Shown here: in pieces, positions 12,243-23,717 of the stretch
Position numbering within the stretch: the first letter of the stretch is position 1
Layout: each line of letters starts with the position of its first letter
From: Phlegmacium glaucopus
Taxonomy: Eukaryota > Basidiomycota > Agaricomycetes > Agaricales > Cortinariaceae
Assembly: GCA_015039465.1 (NCBI GenBank)
Contig: MU130696.1
Coordinates: forward strand, 1 to 64,000
Direction: 5' to 3'
Length of the DNA: 64,000 bases
Translations under genes and position numbers: made by a program
The notes under the pieces: generated by a model
Databases searched by the model: none
Seen by the model: only the letters and a program-made list of their open reading frames with translations
What the model was told of the DNA's origin: nothing

Positions 12243-14332
12243 ATGTTTTCTCAGTTACAGGCAATGTCTCCTCTCCCTCCCTTTGCTCAGGCATTCTCAA
12301 TGGCTGCACTGCCTCTTCATGCTGGCAAGAAACGGACACATTCACAGGATGATCATTCAGATTCAGAGTTAGTTTCTCTTTTATTTATTCATTTCAACTC
12401 CTTATCTCTTTTTAAAAAAGTGTATCCATTCGCGTAAAACAAGAACTTGAAGATCCATCTCCTCCATCTCCTCCCCCTCCTCCATCTACAACAACAGCAG
12501 TTCCTATGCCTTCTTCAAAAAAGAGGCGTGTAACCGTAAGCGGTGGTCCTCAACCTCTTCGCATCGATGTTAGAACCAACCCAGAACAGCCAGCTTCCAC
12601 ACCCATCTCTCCTGTCGTCATGGGGTTTACAATTCAACGTGATAACCCCAATGCAATCGAACAAGTTAGATCAATGATCTCCGTAAAACAGAAGCAAAAG
12701 GCTCTCATAGAACAACGCAGAGGCAGCGTTGCTGGTCTCATGTCTCCCGTGGGGAATGCCCCTCCTACGCCCGTGGAAGATCGTAATTCAAAGATTCCTC
12801 CACCACCTTCCTCTAATAATAATAACAATCGTATCTCCCGCCGAAGTCCAAACACGGGAACTGGTGCCCGTCGTCTCAATTCACATCCTCAGCATCCTCC
12901 AAGCCCTCAACCCCCTCCACCATCACAGCAAGTTCAACAACAACAAACGCCACCGACCCATTCTTTACCTCCACCTCCCATCAGCTTCGCCCGGCGCCGT
13001 GCCGCACAACTGGGAGCTAAGAAGAAGCCCGCAGATATCCTCATCAGTCCCAGAGAAGCCCATACCCAAGATCAGTTTCAACCTTCTATTCAAAGCGCTC
13101 CACCAATCCCACAAGCGGCCGGTCAGAGTCAGTTTTATCCTACTCGCTTTACCATGGCTCTTCCTCGTTTACCTGCCACCTCAATTGGTGCCGGGGATAA
13201 TGTTCGTAGAATCACAGGTAATGTACCACCAACTCCTACTAGGTTCTCTATGCAACACAATTCTTCTACTGCACCATCCATCGTCCCTGGTCCCCTCAGA
13301 TCACCCACGGCTTCTGTACCTATTGCGTCCACTCTGGTCCCACCCACACCCATCTCACTTCATCGTCCAGGCTATTCCGGTGAAAAGTCTGCCTTCTTGG
13401 CTCCATTCGAGGTCTTCTACGATGCGCTTAACGATTCAAAGCAGCTCAAAACTTGGCTAGGCGAACAACTTCAGAAATCACATTCCCTAATCCAGAGTCT
13501 CACTCAACAGCAAGATCGCATTAACAATACAGTGGACAGTCTTGTAGAGAAAAAGATGGCTGGTATGAAGTCGGAGATGTCGGTGTTGAGGCGTCGCGTG
13601 GAGGATTTGGAAGACGCATTGCGCATGAGCAGTACTGGCAACAAGTTACAAAATGGCGTGTCTTGTGGGGCGCCTATAGCTCCCGAATCGTATTCGTTCC
13701 CTCCCATCCCTGGTTCGAGTTCGCATGATGCTGTTGCTTCTTCTTCGCGTTTACGAGCTGAAAGGCCTGGGCTTCCCAGGAGGTTATCTTCTCCTGGATG
13801 GGGTCAGGAGCGGGATAGGGAGGGGAGACCACTACCACAACCGCATCAAGCGCATCAGCATCACCACCAGCATGCGTCGGAATCGGATAATATAAGCAAC
13901 GGTTCACCGGCTCCGTTTGATGCCAGACGGCTGTCTATGAGTGCTACGCGGCTAGATCCACCTCGGGTCCAGCATCAACATTCGGTGAATAATTCGATCA
14001 TGCAGTCGCCACCGCAGGGCTATCGGGAGCATAACCATAACCACAACAGCAGCAATCCATCGGGAAAATCACTACAACAGCAACAACAGCAACAACAGCA
14101 ACATATTATATACCCGCCTACACCGACGTCAGGTCACTTACAACCTCCATCTTCAAGGAATGGAGGGGATAGGGATAGACCTTTGAGTAGGCAGAATTCG
14201 AGTTTGTCGGTTGTGATGGTTGGTGGGGGCCCGCAGCGGGAGCATGATTCTTCTGGAGGTTCAGCCTCTGGGAGGAGAGTGGGGAGTCGACGGAATTCGA
14301 TTGTTATGTCGGGTCCTGATGGTGAGAGTTGA
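12243..14332 (+). CDS. Disordered, Pro/Gln/Ser-rich nuclear-type protein
   Basis: No family is recognised. Two exons (12243-12367 and 12421-14332) join to 678 residues. The second exon opens with DVSIRVKQELEDPSPPSPPPP. VKQE fits a sumoylation consensus, and PSSKKRRVTVS resembles a nuclear localisation signal. Most of the protein is low complexity: proline-rich tracts, NNNNN, a glutamine run of about ten near 14080-14100, and His/Asn-rich stretches. One ordered-looking island, roughly 13360-13620, reads FLAPFEVFYDALNDSKQLKTWL then a heptad-rich coiled coil (VEKKMAGMKSEMSVLRRRVEDLEDAL). The start at 12243 gives the first ATG in frame; a second Met lies six codons on. It sits 71 bases after RTT109 on the same strand. 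A role in transcription or chromatin is a guess from composition only. Confidence 0.75.
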
Positions 14333-16518
14333 ATGAGGGGGTGAAGGACTCTCGAGCTTTGAAAGGTTTTTCTTTGTCTCTTGTTTGTGTGTCTCGCATT
14401 TGCTGTCGCTGTTCCGTGTTTTTCTTTCTCTTTCTTATCGCCGAGATAGGCTACCTCCCTTCAATCTTGTTTTTTCATGTTCATGTATGTGTATTTGACC
14501 CCCTTTCCCCCTCTCGTCTCGCGCTTTCTCCAAACCCGCTCCTTTCCTATCTCTTCATCTTCTTGACACCCAGCTTTTCGCAATTTCTTGGATGATGTAC
14601 GTTTTCTCTTCATTTTGTAACACACTTGCCTCCTGAAATCTCAAAATTTTCCCTTTCCTTTTTGCCGAGCTTCTTCTCTCCCACTCTACCCCTCTCCCTT
14701 TCACGTCAAACAGACTCGTGTATGTGTCGCGTTTTTAAAAACCCTCCCTTTTCCTCCCCTTTTCTGATCGATGTCCGGCATTATACACTCGAACCACCCA
14801 CCTATTCCTCCAATCATGATCTACCGGTTTCAGGCCCTCTCCCCCAATGCGCATATACAGGTTCTAAATACAAAAATTTACAACCTTGGCTGTTTCACCT
14901 TACTTTTCTCATCCCCCCTTGTCAACTATGTTTTTTAAAATAAATCCTTTTCGATTCGAATACCCTATTTTATCCGCAAACATAGTTGCTGTGGAGGCGT
15001 TTTTTTATTGACATGATCCCTTTTTCTTCCCTACTTCCCATTACATACTTGCATTCGAGTAAAAAATAAAGTGAAACTTATGTTTCCACCGCACCATCTG
15101 TTCCGTTATTTTAGACAGGTTTTTCTCTGGTATACGGACGCACACGCACACACATACTCATTTCATTTTTTTTTGCTTTATGTAACATTTTCGAGTTGTT
15201 TGTTTTTCTATGTAAAACCATGACAAATATCTTTGTATACCAAGTTTTTTTTCCTTCTAATTCTTTTTGGGTCATAGCAGGGTTTGCATTGCGGTCCTTC
15301 CCTCCCCTTTTTTCTGGGTCAATTTTTTTGATTTTTCGTTATGTTTATTGATGATCTTCTTTTTAAAAATTGCAGTTATGAAAGAAGGCACAACATAGTT
15401 ACGTTCTGAGAATATCCATTTTGGAAACTTCTGGAATAGTTTCGACCTGCAGTGTGGTTAAACCTCCAAAGTCGGACGTCATGAAATCCCTAGAACCAAC
15501 CCTCAACGTTAATAACATGGTCAACCTTACCATGGACTCGGAACGAGTATAGGTTTCAATTGCAAGGATCCGAAATGGTTTTAAAAACAATGTACTTCTT
15601 CTTCCCACGTGCTTTAAAAGTTTAATTGTCTGTGTGAGCGCGAGCGGTAAGCCATCGTTATTTAATGCGATATTAATCTGTGAAGAATCAGGGGTTATTC
15701 AGACAACGGGAATAGAACTTGAGACTTTTGGTGGAATAGTCAGGGATCGCGGCCTATCTATGGTACCATAGGGGAGGTCAAAGCATAGCGTTTGATCGTA
15801 TTACGCATTTTCGGCATGAATGTTTTGGAATTCGGGATAGCATGGTGGATGGGCCTTGAACTGTGGGGCCTGCGTTTGCTGGCGATATTGCGCAGGTGCG
15901 TGCTTGTGTGAGACTGGCGGACTTCTGGGGACTAGTTTAGATGTTTTTGCATGTGGTCTTTGGAGTGCGTTTGCTCTGCGTAAAGCATGATTGGGGTCCT
16001 AGGATATCTGGCTTTTCAGATTATCAGCACTTACGATGGGTTCAGTTATCACCGCCGAGTCCTGACTACTTCAATATTCGCGCTTTGTTTCCGTAAGCTT
16101 TATTATTAAATAGCGCCTGTCCACTCAATGTCCGTCTACTTACCGTTCAACACAAGTATGGCGTTCTGGGGCAGCGTTTTTTGCGCAGAATTCATCTCGT
16201 GAAGTCGTGAAACTGGTTGTTTCCAAGTAAGGGGTGATTGCCACGTTTTTCCCATGATGAGTTGATGAGATGCTGGCTTGACACGGCTGCTGGTCATAAG
16301 ACTTTTTTGTTTTGTTTTTTGTTTTGAAATGAAAGTGTAGATGGGGTATTGACATAAAGTTTCCGAGTCTACCCGAGTTTTAAATTTGGATGCTGAGACA
16401 GGAGATAGCAAAGATGCCAGTAGCTAACATGTAGACGAGTGGATTTGATCGGTTTCCTTTTTCTTACACGCCCAAGTGACTGTGGGAATAATACATTTTT
16501 GTCCGTGACCAGCATCAT
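14333..16518. other. Intergenic region, pyrimidine-rich then featureless
   Basis: No gene is seen. The first 900 bases after the disordered-protein stop are strongly C/T-rich on the plus strand (for example 14490-14570 and 14640-14760), likely 3' untranslated sequence. From 15000 to 15400 there are many T runs. From 15400 to 16500 all frames are broken, and the longest open stretch is 91 codons on the minus strand with no recognisable content. The right end must contain the promoter of the mL58 gene. Confidence 0.5.
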
Positions 16519-17088
16519 ATGCAACCCACACGAGGAGTCGCGTTTTGCCTCAATCTTGTCCGCCACTATGCACCTAAATACCCACGGCCAAGACCTGGCA
16601 CCTCAGAAAGGCCAGCTTATCATCCACCAGACCCTCTTATCAACAATCCAAAAGCTGCTGTGAAGACTTTAGAGGAAGACAATTTGACTTTTATTCATCG
16701 ACCACCACCTACTGCGCCTTCACCTTATTCTCTTACAACAGCCCCAGCGTCACCATTACTACGACCTGCAACACCTCATGTCGAATCTCATCTCCCTCCA
16801 GTTCTTCGCCGACCTCCCTCTACAGAACCACCTCGTATGTCGGATGAAAAAATCGAAAAGATGCGCAATCTTAGACTGTCAAACCCAACTGTTTATTCTC
16901 GAGGGAAGCTAGCAAAGATGTTCAACTGCACACAGGCATTTGTGGCACAGATGGCTGCTTTAAAGAAGCCTCAACGGAAAGCCTTGATTAGGATTCGGGA
17001 CGAGAGGCATGAGAGAAACAGAGAGAAGTGGAGTGAAAAGCATGCGCTTGTGAAAGCGATTCGAGCCAAACGGCGCGAAATGTGGTGA
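16519..17088 (+). CDS. MRPL20: Mitochondrial large ribosomal subunit protein mL58 (MRPL20 family)
   Basis: This is a fungal-specific protein of the mitochondrial large ribosomal subunit. The 189-codon single exon starts at ATG 16519. Its N-terminus is Arg/His-rich and nearly free of acids (LNLVRHYAPKYPRPRPGT), consistent with mitochondrial import. A proline-rich linker follows (residues 60-105). The conserved family core is C-terminal: DEKIEKMRNLRLSNPTVYSR, GKLAKMFNCTQAFVAQMAAL, KKPQRKALIRIRDER, then a basic helix KHALVKAIRAKRREMW at the very end. That pattern (MR.LR..DP..YSRGKLAK.F.C....V) is the MRPL20 signature. The start could be slightly upstream if a short 5' exon exists; none is obvious. 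Malic enzyme starts 232 bases downstream. Confidence 0.82.
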   Translation: MQPTRGVAFCLNLVRHYAPKYPRPRPGTSERPAYHPPDPLINNPKAAVKTLEEDNLTFIHRPPPTAPSPYSLTTAPASPLLRPATPHVESHLPPVLRRPPSTEPPRMSDEKIEKMRNLRLSNPTVYSRGKLAKMFNCTQAFVAQMAALKKPQRKALIRIRDERHERNREKWSEKHALVKAIRAKRREMW

Positions 17089-17320
17089 TGATGGCATTGT
17101 AGGCCGGGGAAAGCCATGACTCAAAAAGGCAATCATGAGTTCAGTGTTCCTGTTCTTTCCGTTCCCTCCTCCTCTTCACACAACTATCCACATATTCCCG
17201 AACCCTAGTGGTCCGATTTGTTTGTTATATACTAGGGTTTATAAATTTGTTTCTGTTTTTGTTGCTGGTATATAAATATTGACTTGGACCCAGTTATCCC
17301 TTCTTACCTCTCTCTCTATC

Positions 17321-19618
17321 ATGTCCCTCTCCACTATCTCATTGGGCCCTATGCCTGCCGCTCGTCTTCCTCCCTTTTTCATGAACACTGACCATCGTCA
17401 ACGCTGCCTCACCCAGCTCCGTAGCAAGGCTACCGGTCTCGAAAAATATATCTACCTAAATGGCTTGAAAGAACGTGATCCTAACCTGTTCTACGACGTC
17501 CTCCTTGGCAATATGCTCGAAATTATTCCCATTCTATATACTCCAACTGTAAATTTTCTTTCTTCTTCAGTCAGCCTCCGATGACCGCTGACACCAATTT
17601 TCTGTTAGGTTGGCGACGCCTGTTCAAATTATTCACATATCTGGCGTCATCCCGAGGGGCTTTATGTTACCATTGAGAACAAGGGCCATATCCGCCAGGT
17701 CCTCAAGTCCTGGTATGCCGGACAGGCTTCCAGGATTGCTGTCGTCACAGACGGTATAAATATTTTCCGTTGTTGACGTTAATAACGCTCATGTCGACAA
17801 AAATAACTCTTCCAGGCTCTCGTATTCTCGGTCTAGGTGACCTTGGTGCAAATGGACTTCCTATCTCCATCGGAAAACTGTAATCAAGATATTCCTCCTA
17901 TAACGTTCATTTTTTTTCTTAAGTTTATTCCAAAACTTAGGGACTTGTACATCGCTGGAGCCGGCATCAAACCCTCAACAACTTTGCCCATCTGTCTCGA
18001 CTTGGGCACAAACACAGAAAAGTACCTCAGCGATCCTCTGTACATTGGAATACGTCGGAAAAGACCCGACACCGCTGAGGTTCGGATCATAATCTGACCA
18101 GATGGTTACCAATTGACAGTTTGTTGACCATCTTTCTGTCTCAATAGATGGACGAATTCATGATTGAATTCATGGAGGCAATGAAAGAAGTCTTCCCACA
18201 ACTGCTTGTCCAATTCGAGGACTTTTCAACCGACAATGCATTCAGATATCTGGATATGTTCCGAAACACGTACCGTTGCTTCAATGATGATGTACGTTTT
18301 TCGGCTTCACTCTTTGGTAATGCTTCAGTCGTCTGAACTATTTTTATCACATGTACAGATTCAAGGCACTGGTTAGTTTTTTGAGTTTTATTTTTTCTCC
18401 TCATGTGTATTAAACTTACGGAATTGGAAGGCTCTGTGGTCCTCTCGGGATTCCTTAATGCTGCCCGCCTTTCGTCGTCTGCTGCCGGAACCCCTCTCGC
18501 TGACCAGAGAATTCTGTTTTTCGGAGCCGGTTCTGCTGGCATTGGCGTTGCTAAGCAACTCATGTCGTTTTTCACTCTGCTTGGTTTGAGTGAAGAGGAA
18601 GCTAGAAGTAAAATCTATGTTAGTAACCAGGGATCTCTTTTCGTTTATTTGTTGGTGTTCTGATCAAATTGTCTTCCTAGACTGTCGATTCCAAGGGATT
18701 AATTACTGCCGATAGGAAAGGACTGCAGGAGCACAAGAAATGTGGGTCCTGGGTTTTATGTTTTTGGAGTCCCAGTATTGAACTTGGTCTGTGTAGACTT
18801 TGCGCGCACCGACTATGAAGGTCCTCCATTGACTTCGCTCGTGGACATCGTGCAATATGTCAAGCCTACTGCTCTTCTTGGTCTCAGCACGCTTAGAGTA
18901 TGCAGTTTTCTGCAGTACATCCACTTGTTACTGTATCTCACCTCGAACTATTTTTAGAATGCATTCACCGAAGACGTCGTGCGCCTGATGGCCTCTCTCA
19001 ACGCCCGCCCTATTATCTTCCCTCTATCTAACCCCGTCTCTCTTTGCGAGGTCGACTATTCAGATGCTATCCATTGGTAGGCAGCCTCATCACATCAATC
19101 TGCCTTGGTTAGTGCTGACGGTTCCTTGACAACGAATAGGACAAATGGAACCGTTGTCTTTGCCTCTGGTAGCCCCTACAAAGCTGTCGAATTCGAGGGC
19201 AAGGTGTATGAACCCGGCCAGGGAAATAACATGTACATCTTCCCTGGTATCGGCATGGGTGCTATTCTTTCCAAGGCCAAACATGTAACAGATGCCATGG
19301 TCGAACAAGCGTCTATCGCCTTGGCTAGCTCTCTCACAGTGGACGAGAAGTCGTCAGAGTTAGTGTATCCTCGTCTGACTCGCATTCGGGATATTAGTGC
19401 TCAGATTGCCTTGGCTGTTATTCGTGCCGCCCAGAAGGACGTGAGTGCTTCAAGCTAACAGCTTGGTAAAAAGAGTCTGACCATTTTTCATTTTTATTTT
19501 CATTTAGAACGTAGATGAAAATGAGCTTTTCCGCAACCTCTCTGATGATGCCGTTCTTGAGTACATCAAAGCAAAACAATGGCGACCTACAAACACTCTT
19601 TCCCTTCCTCGTTTGTAG
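17321..19618 (+). CDS. NAD(P)-dependent malic enzyme
   Basis: Malic enzyme oxidatively decarboxylates L-malate to pyruvate. Starting at ATG 17321, about nine short-intron exons rebuild the whole protein. Motifs in order: [31 protein letters not shown] with the catalytic tyrosine, [22 protein letters not shown] (quoted in part), then [10 protein letters not shown], the metal-binding FEDF and FNDDIQGTG, the dinucleotide-binding [46 protein letters not shown], and [15 protein letters not shown]. There is no clear mitochondrial presequence ([16 protein letters not shown]), so a cytosolic form is possible, but fungal enzymes vary and I would not fix the cofactor from sequence alone. The gene is convergent with TAD3: the two stops are only about 40 bases apart, so the 3' untranslated regions probably overlap. 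Confidence 0.93.
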
Positions 19619-19658
19619 AATTCTTCGCTATACATAATATTATTGGATAGAAATAACA

Positions 19659-20831
19659 TTATACATCTATCGATGCCTCTAGATGAAGATCATAATGTGA
19701 AAATCGACTACTACTTCGCCACTGATAGATACTAAAACGATGATTGACACCTTGTAAAGTAGGTAGACATACATTACCTCCACAGCCGCCTGTCTTTGAC
19801 ATTGGATAAAGATATATAACTTCCTTTACACGCGAGTGGAGTAGTGCCATACTACACATAATGCAAGGCTCATGAGTGACAAAAAATGTCAGATCTGTGA
19901 GAAGGTAGTTGGTGCCATTTTGCTTGTCTTCAGTCGTGGAATCTTCAGTGTCTACTTGGAGTGTACGGTCGTCGGCCATCCGTCGAATCGTATTGGTAGC
20001 GGCATGTCGGAGAGGGTGCCCTATCGACCGCCGAGTATCGTGTCCAATGAATGACCATGAGACAGATGAGGTATTTCCCTCCGACGTAAATGGAGCAGGT
20101 ATATGGCCAGCAATAGGTAACTATAATCAGCATATCGGCACAACTTTCATAAAAAGGCATATACAAAAGGGTTAAGTCTCACTTCTCCGTCTTCAAGCTG
20201 TGCCGTGATAGCAGCATCTACCGTTCTTTTCATGGCATCCCATGCCCATCTCAGCCGACTCCGTGTCCACGGTTCTGGTTCGTCTTTTCTGCGCGGGGTG
20301 TACAAGGTAGGCCACAGTGCTGATTTTAGATTTAGGGAAGGTAATGTCAATGCGGATGATGTCGGGACAGGGAGCACATATGGAGTTGGTAGGTTTATAT
20401 CTGCAGGTAACATTGGAGGATCCGATGATATGCCTAGCAGAATGGTGGTAATTTCATTCTGTTTTCGTATGCGTTTCAGGTGCCCGAGGTCAGGTGTGTC
20501 GAGACCGGTTTGCTTTAGCCATCTTTAGATTAGATTGAATAAATGCAGGATCATTGAGGAGACACTACGGGCAGATACGCACTTGAGCATCGTCGTGATA
20601 TGACGCTGGTCTGGAATATCTACAACCCATGCTTGTGCTAATCGTAACTGAGACTGTGAATAGAATATCTAGGCGAGGGGTCGGGTACGTACCTGTTCGT
20701 ATTGACCCGACTTCTTCCTCCTCAGGTGGCAACTTGAATCGTGTAAAAGGAAGGTCCTCCTCCGGGACTATTTCATTTGGATCGCCTTCAAGATAAGGGT
20801 TTAGGAATAGATTATCATTGACTGGCTCCAT
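19659..20831 (-). CDS. TAD3: tRNA-specific adenosine deaminase, non-catalytic subunit Tad3/ADAT3
   Basis: Tad2-Tad3 converts adenosine 34 to inosine in tRNA anticodons, which is essential for decoding. Tad3 is the structural partner. Minus-strand exons run from MEPVNDNLFLNPYLEGDPNE (20831) through LKSALWPTLYTPRRKDEPE, WAWDAMKRTVDAAI and a C-terminal deaminase domain. The zinc site is present as IGHPLRHAATNTIR and THEPCIMCSMALLHSRV. The active-site glutamate of true deaminases (HAE/HPE) is replaced by leucine (HPL), the usual mark of Tad3 against Tad2. The protein continues as GNVCLPTLQGVNHRFSIYQW and ends at 19659. A minor point is an Asp/Glu/Thr-rich insertion (TEDSTTEDKQNG) between the two zinc motifs. 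Introns are near 20530-20570, 20640-20700 and 20050-20165. It is convergent with malic enzyme and divergent from ALG7 (264 bases between start codons). Confidence 0.85.
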
Positions 20832-21095
20832 TGCCGATAATCCACCCCAACCGTCATCAACTTGAGCTTCTGGAATCGGAATATGAGCAGAGCGATTGGA
20901 GCTCTGTGCTGCGGGTGTGAACCATAGTTTGTGTCCATAAAAGATGCAGAGCTTCTCTTGGGCTCACATCACGTGCAGTTGTGTACCGGATAGAATCGGT
21001 CGTCAGATCAAGGTATGAAAACTCCGGACGGCATCCGGATTACACGGGCCGCCAAATTTAAACACGTCAGACTCTGGTATGGCCTATCGACTTTC

Positions 21096-22875
21096 ATGAC
21101 TGTCTCTCCTCGACGTTTGTCCCCGGTGTTGCTTTTCGGTCTGGTACCAGTGGCCTCGTGGTTCATTGTAAGACCCCTCCTGGAGCCGCCACCTTCAATT
21201 CCAGCACTTTATTCGTCCTTTGGCTTTTCCATTTTCGCATTCTTGGCCACAATACACCTTGTTCCTGCCCTTGGACCAACGTTCATCAAGGCTAATCTAA
21301 AAGGAAGAGATTTGCTTAAAACATATCAAACTCCGATGTCTGTCTACCGTTTCTCCGATAAATGATGAAAGGACGACCCGTTGACCCCTTCGTAGACCTG
21401 AAAGTATTGGCCTTGTGTGTGCATCGATATATATCCTCTCTCTCATCCTGTTCATTCCATTTGCATTCTCCACACCTATTCGAGAACAAGCAGCCCTCAA
21501 GAAATCACAGGAAGGAATTACCGTGGTAGAATTTCCACATTACCAGGTTGGTTTCCTCTTTCAAAGTCCCACACAGCTCATGACTGTAATCCACCAAAAA
21601 AGCTGTCTGTATATCTATCTTCTTTGCTGTCACTCTTGATAGCGACTCTTCTCGGCTTTTTGGACGATGTATTTGATATTCGCTGGCGACATAAACTCCC
21701 CATACCAATCATCGCGTCTATTCCGCTCTTAATGGTGTATTATGCGGAGCGCGGTAATACCAATGTTGTCGTTCCCTTACCTTTACGTTCCATTTTCGGA
21801 ACTCTTATTAATCTTGGTAAGTTATCCTATTCGTGTAACTTCAGAGACTAAAAGCCCTCGATAGGTCCACTTTACTATGTCTACATGTCTCTACTGTCTA
21901 CCTTTTCCACGAACAGCATAAACATCCTTGCTGGTATAAACGGATCAGAAGTTAGCCAAGCACTCATCATCGCCCTTTCTGTCATTCTTAACGATTTGAT
22001 GTACCTACCATGGCCAGTTGACTTCCGGATTCCTCTCCATTTACTTGGAAACAAAACAGAGCTTGATTTTGGCGGAGTCTGGAACGCTGGTATGGCTTTT
22101 GGCAGTCGACAACTTGTTGAAAGACATCTCTTCAGTCTGTACTTTATGCTACCATTGGTAGCTGTTTGCACTGGCTTCATGTATCATAACTGGTATGTCA
22201 CTCGACTCAACTCATGAAAAAGTTGCCTCTCATGCATGTTTTAATTTAGGTATCCTGCGCGAGTGTTTCCAGGGGACACTTTATGTTATGTTACGGGAAT
22301 GGCCTTCGCTGTTGTTGGAATTCAAGCTCACTTCTCGAAGACGCTGTTACTGTTTTTTATGCCCCAAATCTTCAATTTCCTTCTGTCATGTCCACAGTTA
22401 TTTGGGCTTGTTCCATGTCCACGACATAGGGTACCACGGTTAGCTGGATGGTTGTTTTCCATAACATCTTACTGACGATTTGCATTGCACCCGTTTTACC
22501 TCAGATTTGATGCAACCACCAATCTTTTGTACCCATCGAAAGCATTGTTTCCGAGACCACCGTCCAGGCTTACAACATTTGTCCTCCACTTGTTCTCTGC
22601 ATTTGGGCTCACTGAACTGACGCTACATCCGAACACTGGGAACATCCTCGAGGCCAACAATCTTACAATACTGAATTTTTTCTTACTGCGTCTCGGTCCG
22701 ATGAATGAGAAAAGACTTGTAAAGGTGTTAATGTGCTCCCAGGTAGGTGTATCAATACGCGTCTTTATCATACACAGGCATGCTAAGACGCTTCTTCCAG
22801 GTAGCCGGCAGTATCTTAGCATTTGTTATTAGATACGGTCTTGCATGGCTGGTTTATGACGGAGATCGGCGGTAG
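21096..22875 (+). CDS. ALG7: UDP-GlcNAc:dolichyl-phosphate GlcNAc-1-phosphotransferase
   Basis: Alg7 makes GlcNAc-PP-dolichol, the first step of N-glycan precursor assembly on the cytosolic face of the ER, and is the tunicamycin target. The plus-strand exons begin at ATG 21096 ([16 protein letters not shown]) and encode about ten hydrophobic helices. Family motifs include [19 protein letters not shown] near the N-terminus, [20 protein letters not shown] with the catalytic [20 protein letters not shown] with the NxxN substrate motif, [35 protein letters not shown] and [19 protein letters not shown]. The C-terminus is a helix followed by VYDGDRR. The ATG chosen places a first membrane helix directly after a short Arg-containing leader; an upstream in-frame Met (21015) exists but would add a charged, less typical extension. 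No defects are seen. Confidence 0.92.
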
Positions 22876-23717
22876 CGTATCCTATGGATACATATGGAGC
22901 GTATCTTATCGTCGTAGAATGGTTCAATTTAGCAGTGCGAATGTCAGATTCTCGCTGATGCTGGCGACGCTGCACGCATAGCCTGAGCGTTTGCTTGTTG
23001 GGACAAACGTGATCCCAATTGAAAGGACATAAATCGAAAGGGCAAATCTTCTCCCTAGGCCTCTGGGGAAGTGTGGGAGCCGTCCAAGAACCCATGACCC
23101 AAGTTTGCGGGCTTAAATTGCCAGTGCCGCCGACTAGCTCAGAGATCTTCCCCCATAGAACAAAAGGGTGTAGGTTCGCATTATTTATCCCACAAAAACC
23201 CGTATCGGGCCAAAATTTGGGCTCTAAAGCCACTCTAAAGCCATTTTGAGCCATGTATAGTTTTAATGATCTCATCAATTCTGTGGCAACTCTGTGGGTC
23301 CAGTGCAAACTTTGGCCCAAAGATAAAGACAGATTGTTACAAGGTTTGTCTGGCACTAACCGAAGTTCAAACTTGACATAGCAATAAGTATTAAAGCACA
23401 TTCACACAATTTTTTTATAGAACAAGGGGAAGATTTGATTAAGTATTTACGAGTCTATTTTACTTAAAATTTGTGAGGAGATTCACTCCCAAATCTATAT
23501 TTTTAATGTTCATATGTAGTTTTGTGAGGGGTATTTATTGCATTCATGATTGTGGCCGCTATAAGTCCGCCGTCCCGGGCAAATTTTAAACGCCCTTGAG
23601 CAAAGCGGCTTGTGGCGGAACCGGAATCACATGTCCGTACCAGTAGGCAGAGTCTTATGTCTTATATATACATTGCTATCAATTCCTTGACCACTTCTCT
23701 TACATCTATCGTTAACA
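22876..23717. other. Intergenic region between ALG7 and isocitrate lyase
   Basis: A 190-codon minus-strand frame (22829-23401) overlaps the ALG7 3' end. It has no recognisable domain and odd composition, so I treat it as chance. The stretch 23020-23400 contains repeated short blocks, for example CTCTAAAGCCA twice at about 23221-23246, and may be an old mobile-element scrap. The final 300 bases before 23718 must carry the isocitrate lyase promoter, including a TATA-like TTATATATA near 23657-23665. Confidence 0.4.

Noticed and set aside
14589..14943. Open plus-strand frames after the disordered gene
   Set aside because: They consist of Ser/Phe/Pro/Leu produced by C/T-rich DNA and have no protein-like pattern. 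Most likely 3' untranslated sequence.
22829..23401. 190-codon minus-strand open frame
   Set aside because: It overlaps the end of ALG7 on the other strand, has no recognisable motif, low start-codon quality and unusual composition. It is probably chance or mobile-element residue.
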